64,000 nt of DNA, taken from Cupriavidus laharis. Lineage in GTDB: Bacteria; Pseudomonadota; Gammaproteobacteria; Burkholderiales; Burkholderiaceae. The notes beneath the pieces are model-generated. The model made no database searches and was not told the DNA's origin. It worked only from the letters and a program-made list of their open reading frames with translations. This document shows positions 59,345 to 64,000 of the stretch, piece by piece. The DNA lies in NCBI RefSeq assembly GCF_914271435.1, contig NZ_CAJZAI010000019.1, forward strand, positions 1 through 64,000, given 5' to 3'. The first letter of the stretch is position 1. Every line of letters starts with the position of its first letter. The position numbers and the translations under genes were made by a program.

Positions 59345-60400
59345 ATGCCTACTCTCTTCGATCCCATCCGCATCGGCGACCTCGACCTGCCTAACCGCGT
59401 CATCATGGCGCCGCTGACGCGTTCGCGCGCCGTCGGCGGTCAGCGCGTTCCGAACGCGCTGATGGCCGAGTACTACGTGCAGCGCGCCTCGGCCGGCCTG
59501 ATCATTTCCGAAGCCACGGCGGTGACGCCGCAAGGCGTGGGCTACGCCGACACGCCTGGAATCTGGAGCGATGAACAGGTGGCGGGCTGGAAGCAGGTCA
59601 CCGACGCGGTCCACGCCGCCGGCGGCCGTATCTTCCTGCAGCTGTGGCACGTGGGCCGGATTTCGGACCCGATCTTCCTGGACGGTGAACTGCCGGTGGC
59701 GCCGAGCGCCATCGCCGCCGAAGGCTATGTGAGCCTGGTACGCCCGAAGCGCGCCTACGTGACGCCGCGCGCGCTGGAAACCGACGAAATTGCCGGCGTG
59801 GTCGCGGCCTACCGGCACGGTGCCGAGAACGCCAAGAAGGCGGGCTTCGACGGCGTCGAAATCCATGGCGCCAACGGCTACCTGCTCGACCAGTTCCTGC
59901 AGGACTCCACCAACAAGCGCACGGACGCCTACGGCGGCGCGATCGAGAACCGCGCGCGGCTGTTGCTGGAAGTCACCGACGCCTGCATCGAGGTGTGGGG
60001 TGCAAACCGCGTCGGCGTACACCTGTCACCGCGCGGCGACGTGCACTCGATGGGAGATTCCGATCCGGCCGCCACCTTCGGCTACGTGGCACGCGAACTG
60101 GGCAGGCGCGGCATCGCCTTCCTCTGCGCGCGCGAGGCAGTGGGCGACGATCGCCTGGGGCCGGCGCTGAAGGCGGCATTCGGCGGCGTCTATATCGCCA
60201 ATGAAAAGATGACCAAGCAGACCGCCGAACACGTACTGGCCGCCGGCGACGCCGACGCGGTGGCATTCGGCCAGTTGTTCATCGCCAACCCGGACTTGCC
60301 GCGCCGGCTCCAACTGGACGCGTCGCTCAATGCGCCGCGGCCGGAAACGTTCTATCACCCGGGCGCGGAAGGCTATACGGACTACCCGGCGCTTGCCTGA
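59345..60400 (+). CDS. Old Yellow Enzyme (NemA-like alkene reductase)
   Basis: A 351-residue FMN-dependent NAD(P)H oxidoreductase reducing activated C=C bonds, and often nitro-esters or quinones. Seen: TLFDPIRIGDLDLPNRVIMAPLTRSRAV at the N-terminus, FLQLWHVGRIS with HGANGYLLDQFLQDSTNKRTDAYGGAIENRARLLLE as flavin/substrate signatures, and the C-terminal phosphate-binding FGQLFIANPDLPRRL. Starts 82 bp after arsR and shares its promoter. Confidence 0.92.
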   Translation: MPTLFDPIRIGDLDLPNRVIMAPLTRSRAVGGQRVPNALMAEYYVQRASAGLIISEATAVTPQGVGYADTPGIWSDEQVAGWKQVTDAVHAAGGRIFLQLWHVGRISDPIFLDGELPVAPSAIAAEGYVSLVRPKRAYVTPRALETDEIAGVVAAYRHGAENAKKAGFDGVEIHGANGYLLDQFLQDSTNKRTDAYGGAIENRARLLLEVTDACIEVWGANRVGVHLSPRGDVHSMGDSDPAATFGYVARELGRRGIAFLCAREAVGDDRLGPALKAAFGGVYIANEKMTKQTAEHVLAAGDADAVAFGQLFIANPDLPRRLQLDASLNAPRPETFYHPGAEGYTDYPALA

Positions 60401-60407
60401 CGCGACT

Positions 60408-60440
60408 GGCCATCTCGGCTGCCGAGTTCCCGAGATGGCC
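60408..60440. terminator. bidirectional hairpin between convergent genes
   Basis: GGCCATCTCGG pairs perfectly with CCGAGATGGCC (11 bp) around an 11-base loop, between the reductase stop and the DnaJ-protein stop. Confidence 0.6.
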
Positions 60441-60502
60441 GCCAGATCTGTCCTACGGGCCTGATCTGGCCGGCCGCTCGCGGACCGCGTCCAGCGGAGG
60501 CA

Positions 60503-61516
60503 CTAGAACTCGCTGTCGCTGATTTCCCGACCCCGTGTATTGCCGCTGCGCACGGTATTGAGCGAGAGCGACATCCGGCTGTATCGCTTGCCATTCCCTT
60601 CTGCAATTTCTTCCAGCTCAAACGGCTCCGATCCGGAGATCTTTCCCGTATCCAGGTCCATATAGCGAACGTCGAAGCTGCCGGACGCAATATTGGAAAA
60701 CTCGAAAGATGTGCCAGCCTTGATGAGGGCAAAACGCACCGGGATCGGGTCGCCACCATCCAGCGAGAACACCTTCAGGAAGACGTCGGACGAATTGCGC
60801 GAATTGTCGACCGTAAGCGATGACAATCCGCCCGTCTTGCGGATGGGATAGCCGGGAACGTAGCTGGACCATGCCGGCCACGACTGCCCGTTCGGCGCCG
60901 TGGGCTGGCGCACGTAGCGAGGCGGCAATCCAGGCGACTTCCACACCGTTGCGAGAGCCTCGCGCGACTCGCCAGGCGTTGCCGGCGCGGTCGCGGCCAG
61001 AGGCATCCACGCCGCAGGCTGGCTGGAAGTCTCCGCGGGCTGGCGCGGGGTCGGGATGATCAGGTAAATCGCGGCCCCCGCGACAACCAGCACGAACAGC
61101 GTCTTGGAAACTGTACGGTTGCCGGCCGGCTTTACCGCTCCCGTGGGAGCACCCGATGTCCGGGATGCCGCCGAAGCCCCGGGAGGCGCCTGACGCGCCG
61201 CCGAACCTGCCCGGGACGCCGGGACCGTGGAGGCGCCAGTGGTTGCCGAAGCCGGCCTTGCACGCTGCCCGGCATTTGCGGACGCCGCCCCTTTTGCCTT
61301 TTCCTGCGCCTGTATCCAGGCATCATGCTGGGCACGCCTTGCCGGGTCCATCAGGACCTCGTAAGCCGTGTTGATAATCGTCATGATCCGGTGAGACTCG
61401 GGCGAGTCATGGTTCCGGTCTGGATGGTGCTTTTGACTTAATGCCTTGTATGCCGCACGAATGACCTCTGGCGTGGCTTCACGAGAAATCTTCAGATTAT
61501 CGTAATGGGTATGCAT
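60503..61516 (-). CDS. DnaJ-domain membrane protein
   Basis: A 337-residue protein. N-terminal J domain (residues 1-70: HYDNLKISREATPEVIRAAY, with the HPD motif in KHHPDRNHDS), which stimulates DnaK-type ATPases. A Ser/Ala/Pro-rich linker and one hydrophobic helix (KTLFVLVVAGAAIYLIIP, ~137-155) follow. The C-terminal ~120 residues form a beta-rich domain (VDNSRNSSDVFLKVFSLDGG, FVRY-type SGSFDVRYMDLDTG) that may face the periplasm. Lacks the G/F and zinc domains of true DnaJ, so it is a specialised co-chaperone. Confidence 0.82.
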   Translation of the reverse strand: MHTHYDNLKISREATPEVIRAAYKALSQKHHPDRNHDSPESHRIMTIINTAYEVLMDPARRAQHDAWIQAQEKAKGAASANAGQRARPASATTGASTVPASRAGSAARQAPPGASAASRTSGAPTGAVKPAGNRTVSKTLFVLVVAGAAIYLIIPTPRQPAETSSQPAAWMPLAATAPATPGESREALATVWKSPGLPPRYVRQPTAPNGQSWPAWSSYVPGYPIRKTGGLSSLTVDNSRNSSDVFLKVFSLDGGDPIPVRFALIKAGTSFEFSNIASGSFDVRYMDLDTGKISGSEPFELEEIAEGNGKRYSRMSLSLNTVRSGNTRGREISDSEF

Positions 61517-61550
61517 TCTCGACGCCGGCGCTAAAAGATCGACACCGATT

Positions 61551-61676
61551 TTACCGTCCGCGCAGTAACAAGGGAATCACCGGCTCGCGATGACATATGG
61601 CAAAACGAAAAAAACAATCCATGAAGGCGGTCACCACTTCCGGGTCAAAATGCGTGCCGCTCCCGGCGGCAATGCG
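61551..61676 (-). pseudogene. relic of an HD-GYP domain C-terminus
   Basis: A 41-codon stretch on the minus strand (RIAAGSGTHFDPEVVTAFMD, then CFFRFAICHRE) matches the end of HD-GYP domains, compare GRHFDPDMVDAF in the intact gene at 56360. It is preceded in frame by a stop at 61677-61679 and has no start. The plus-strand 82-codon frame over it (61597-61845) is a shadow. Confidence 0.5.
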
Positions 61677-61848
61677 TCATGCGACGCTGACCGCGATCGT
61701 TGTTGAGGCGAAGGTGAGTGGCGGTGACCTTTTCGAGGCGATTGAAGCAGTGATGCCGTGGCATGTCTTCTCCGAATCGGGACATCCACGCCCAGGTTCA
61801 CCAACTCGGTCATCTTTCAGCGTGTCGATTGCCCGGGATTGGTAAATT

Positions 61849-62859
61849 TCAGAGAACAATATTCTTGCCCGATGCCGGCTCGGGCGCCGGAGGCTCTTCG
61901 CCGAGCAGGCTCATGAGTTCCTGTTCTAATTGCCGGCAGATTCGCGTAATCGGAACATCGTTGGCATTCCCTTCGAACGGATTCTCGGTGCTTTCCCCCA
62001 CCTGCTCCAAAGCGAGATACATCCAGGAAACCATCGTGCTGAAGGGGATGATCAACCAGATCATATTGCCATGCATGATTCCAGAAATACTATCGTTGAG
62101 CTTGTCGAATTCCTTGATGAGCCCAAACGGGAGCAACAGACAAAAAATCCGAACGAACAGAATGTTGACGGTCGCATACTGCCTGGGGTACGGGTGATTC
62201 TTGATGCGTTCCGCCCTGCCTTGCTGCTCGAAAAAATCCCGGATCGCTCTTTCAAACTCCATATAGCACGTATGGTTGATCTCGCCGGCATCCAACAGGC
62301 GCCGGATCGCTCCCGCTTGCATTGCCAGCAATCGAGCGGCCTTGTTCTCAATGTGCAAAAGCGAATCGAGTTCGGCCCGCGCCAGATATCTTTCAAGCAC
62401 CGGTGCCAGGGGAGTTTCCCACTCAGAAACGCGGAAGTGCTTCTTCTGAAACTCCACATTGAAGATTCTGCCTGCATTTTCCCACTGCCTGGGACTTCTT
62501 AGCTGGTAACGGAGCGCCGTCAACCACGCACAATGCCGGAGCACCAGCTCTCGCCCCGTCGCTGGCGCTGTCGGGAAATCGCGACTGATGACGCCCCATA
62601 ACCGGCTGCCATTCAGAATAGCCGTCCAGATATGCTCCGCCTCCATGACCCTGTTATAGGTCTGGACGTTTTTGAACCCTACGATGAACGAGGTCGCGGT
62701 GCCCAACAGCACGACAACCGGCAGCGGAATCGTCAGCCATTTCACTCCCAGCACCTGATAAAGAACGATCGCAAACGCCCCCCAGGCGAGTAACGCGTAC
62801 AACAGTCTTCTCGACCAGAAGAGAAATGCGGTCAGCGGGTACGATCTTCCTGAATACAT
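61849..62859 (-). CDS. bestrophin-like channel (YneE family)
   Basis: A 336-residue inner-membrane protein of the bacterial bestrophin family, pentameric ion channels. Helices near the N-terminus (LLYALLAWGAFAIVLYQVLG and WLTIPLPVVVLLGTATSFIVGFK); the NVQTYNRVMEAEHIWTAILNGSR segment is typical. A further helix pair lies near 230-275 (NILFVRIFCLLLPFGLI; WLIIPFSTMVSWMYLALE), and GESTENPFEGNANDVPI is the conserved C-terminal belt. ATG 62859. Confidence 0.87.
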   Translation of the reverse strand: MYSGRSYPLTAFLFWSRRLLYALLAWGAFAIVLYQVLGVKWLTIPLPVVVLLGTATSFIVGFKNVQTYNRVMEAEHIWTAILNGSRLWGVISRDFPTAPATGRELVLRHCAWLTALRYQLRSPRQWENAGRIFNVEFQKKHFRVSEWETPLAPVLERYLARAELDSLLHIENKAARLLAMQAGAIRRLLDAGEINHTCYMEFERAIRDFFEQQGRAERIKNHPYPRQYATVNILFVRIFCLLLPFGLIKEFDKLNDSISGIMHGNMIWLIIPFSTMVSWMYLALEQVGESTENPFEGNANDVPITRICRQLEQELMSLLGEEPPAPEPASGKNIVL

Positions 62860-62947
62860 GGGCGTATCTCACCAGTCAGGCAACGTACATGGCGGGTTTC
62901 GGGGCATTCCCGTCTTTGCGCCGAAGGGTGATCTCATCGATCCGATC

Positions 62948-63175
62948 TTATCGGAATACCCGCTGTATCAACGTCACCGCCACGCCAGCAAGTCCGAGCA
63001 TTGCGACCAGTCCGAAATAGTCGATATGCGCCAGCAGGGCTGACTCGCGGGCCACCATCCGGGCGACTTCGGCCGTCGCCATCTGCGCCGCCTGCGCAGC
63101 ACCGGCCACGTTGGTCAAGGACTCCTGGAGCTTCTGCAATGTCTCCACACGCACGGGGTCGCCGAACGCCACCAT
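62948..63175 (-). pseudogene. C-terminal fragment of an EmrB/QacA-type transporter
   Basis: About 75 codons resembling the last loop and helix of a DHA2-family multidrug MFS protein (ETLQKLQESLTNVAGAAQAA, RESALLAHIDYFGLVAMLGL, ending VTLIQRVFR). The other ~430 residues and a credible start are missing, and the stretch lies between unrelated genes. A gene relic. Confidence 0.55.
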
Positions 63176-63199
63176 ATCTCCGCACGAAAGACGAAGATC

Positions 63200-63616
63200 T
63201 CAGTTTCCGAATGGGGTCGTCAGTTCCGTCTCGTTCGTGTCTACCACGAACACCGCCAGGAGCTTGGCCGGCTTCGTCTCGCTGCCATTGGCGCTGACCT
63301 TATGGCGATCGCCCGGCAGCTCGGAGAAGCTCTGTCCGGCCTTGTAGGTCGTCACCGGTCCGTCGTTGACCTGACTACGGATTTCCCCTTCAAGCACGGT
63401 CGCGTAGATGAAGGCGGATTTGGCATGCGTGTGCCCAGGCGAGTAGCCGCCCGGGCCATATTCGACGAGCACCCCCTTGATGCTCTTGCCGGGAACATTC
63501 GGCAGCTCGTGCTGGTAGACGACGGTCACCTTGGCGTTCTTTGACTTCGGCGCCTCCGCGAGAACACTGCCGAACGGCAGGGTGGCGACAAGCAGCGAAC
63601 AGAGGATGCGTTTCAT
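63200..63616 (-). CDS. exported cupin-domain protein
   Basis: A 138-residue cupin with a signal peptide (ILCSLLVATLPFGSVLA, cleavage near LAEA). Cupin motif 1 is GGYSPGHTHAKSAFIYATVLEGEI; motif 2 is GQSFSELPGDRHKVSANG. The metal-type ligands His-His and a later His are present. The next gene on the same strand is another cupin, so the pair may act together in the periplasm. Confidence 0.85.
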   Translation of the reverse strand: MKRILCSLLVATLPFGSVLAEAPKSKNAKVTVVYQHELPNVPGKSIKGVLVEYGPGGYSPGHTHAKSAFIYATVLEGEIRSQVNDGPVTTYKAGQSFSELPGDRHKVSANGSETKPAKLLAVFVVDTNETELTTPFGN

Positions 63617-63696
63617 GGAAGTTCCTATTCTTCAGTTGGCATATGTGGGGTCAGCGCCCTGCCTGCGAGCGGCGGAGCCATCGTCGAGACCGGCGG

Positions 63697-64000
63697 CTAC
63701 TTCACCGGCGTCAGGATCGGCGCGCCCTTTTTCTTGAGCAGGAGCACGACAAACTTTGCTGGCTGTGTATTGCTGGCGTTGCGTCCGACCGTGTGGATAT
63801 CGTTCGGACGTTCCTGGAAGGTTTCGCCTGCCTTGAGCGTCACCTCCTTGCCGCCCCTGACGCCCATGACAATGCTGCCCTCGAGCACATAGACGAAGGC
63901 GTGCGCATCATGGCGATGCACGGGATCGACGGCGCCGGGTGGATACTCCACCATGATCATCGTGGCCTCCTTACCCGGGTAATCGGGCAACGCCTCCGTG
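63697..64000 (-). CDS. cupin-domain protein, 5' end outside the window
   Basis: The last ~100 residues of a second cupin; the frame is open to the edge of the window, so the start is not seen. Motif 1 is PPGAVDPVHRHDAHAFVYVLEGSI and motif 2 is GETFQERPNDIHTVGRNAS, with His/His/Glu-type ligands. It ends KKKGAPILTPVK. An 80-bp gap separates it from the exported cupin at 63200 on the same strand, so they probably share a transcript. Confidence 0.82.
   Translation of the reverse strand, partial: TEALPDYPGKEATMIMVEYPPGAVDPVHRHDAHAFVYVLEGSIVMGVRGGKEVTLKAGETFQERPNDIHTVGRNASNTQPAKFVVLLLKKKGAPILTPVK

Noticed and set aside
61597..61845. 82-codon plus-strand frame as a gene
   Set aside because: It lies over the HD-GYP relic and the bestrophin end, with no motif or ribosome site.

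Overview
The window looks like part of a chromosome or chromid of a Burkholderiales bacterium close to Cupriavidus/Ralstonia. This is inferred from the high GC content, the many LysR regulators placed divergent to catabolic operons, a Bug-type (TctC) solute-binding protein, FUSC/DUF1656/HlyD efflux cassettes, and protein sequences that read like that genus. No rRNA, tRNA or CRISPR array was seen.

Layout. 0.1-1.8 kb: an intact ISNCY-type insertion sequence with inverted repeats and a 5-bp target duplication, sitting beside remnants of an older element. 1.9-4 kb: a decayed patch holding a short Kef-type antiporter, a small 2Fe-2S protein and a DASS anion-transporter pseudogene with a large internal deletion. 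4-6.1 kb: a DUF2950-DUF3300 envelope pair. 6.1-11.7 kb: a LysR-controlled uptake and degradation operon (class-I amidotransferase-like hydrolase, M14-type peptidase, MFS transporter, porin). 12.3-19.7 kb: three copies of a small double-glycine-leader peptide gene. They lie under two nearly identical sigma-54 promoter regions that flank a LysR / acyl-CoA dehydrogenase / nitronate monooxygenase / Bug receptor / CoA-transferase operon. 19.9-25.6 kb: a bd-type (Cio-like) quinol oxidase operon running into a FUSC-DUF1656-HlyD efflux cassette. 25.6-32.9 kb: a molybdenum-enzyme cluster (moaA fragment, MocR regulator, moeA, fdhD, PsiE-like protein, FdhF/YdeP-type oxidoreductase). 33.1-35.8 kb: a class III ribonucleotide reductase operon in which the glycyl-radical domain is a separate 59-residue polypeptide; an FNR-like box and paired NrdR-like boxes precede it. 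35.8-36.7 kb: non-coding nested inverted repeats. 37.1-42.9 kb: an RND tripartite efflux operon. 43-45.1 kb: cupin, 6-phosphogluconolactonase and an unknown exported protein. 45.2-50.9 kb: a LysR-controlled second FUSC cassette with its own outer-membrane factor. 51-52.5 kb: a composite pseudogene and two small exported proteins. 52.5-58 kb: a hybrid histidine kinase, an HD-GYP response regulator and a thioredoxin. 58.3-60.4 kb: an acyl-CoA synthetase fragment, an ArsR regulator with a clear operator, and an Old Yellow Enzyme. 60.5-64 kb: a DnaJ-domain membrane protein, a bestrophin-like channel, gene fragments and two cupins.

The strongest candidates for something undescribed are: (i) the double-glycine peptide family with paired upstream sites, an IHF-like site and a -24/-12 promoter at conserved spacings; and (ii) the split anaerobic ribonucleotide reductase with its inferred oxygen/dNTP control region. 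All functional statements are read from sequence patterns without database searches.
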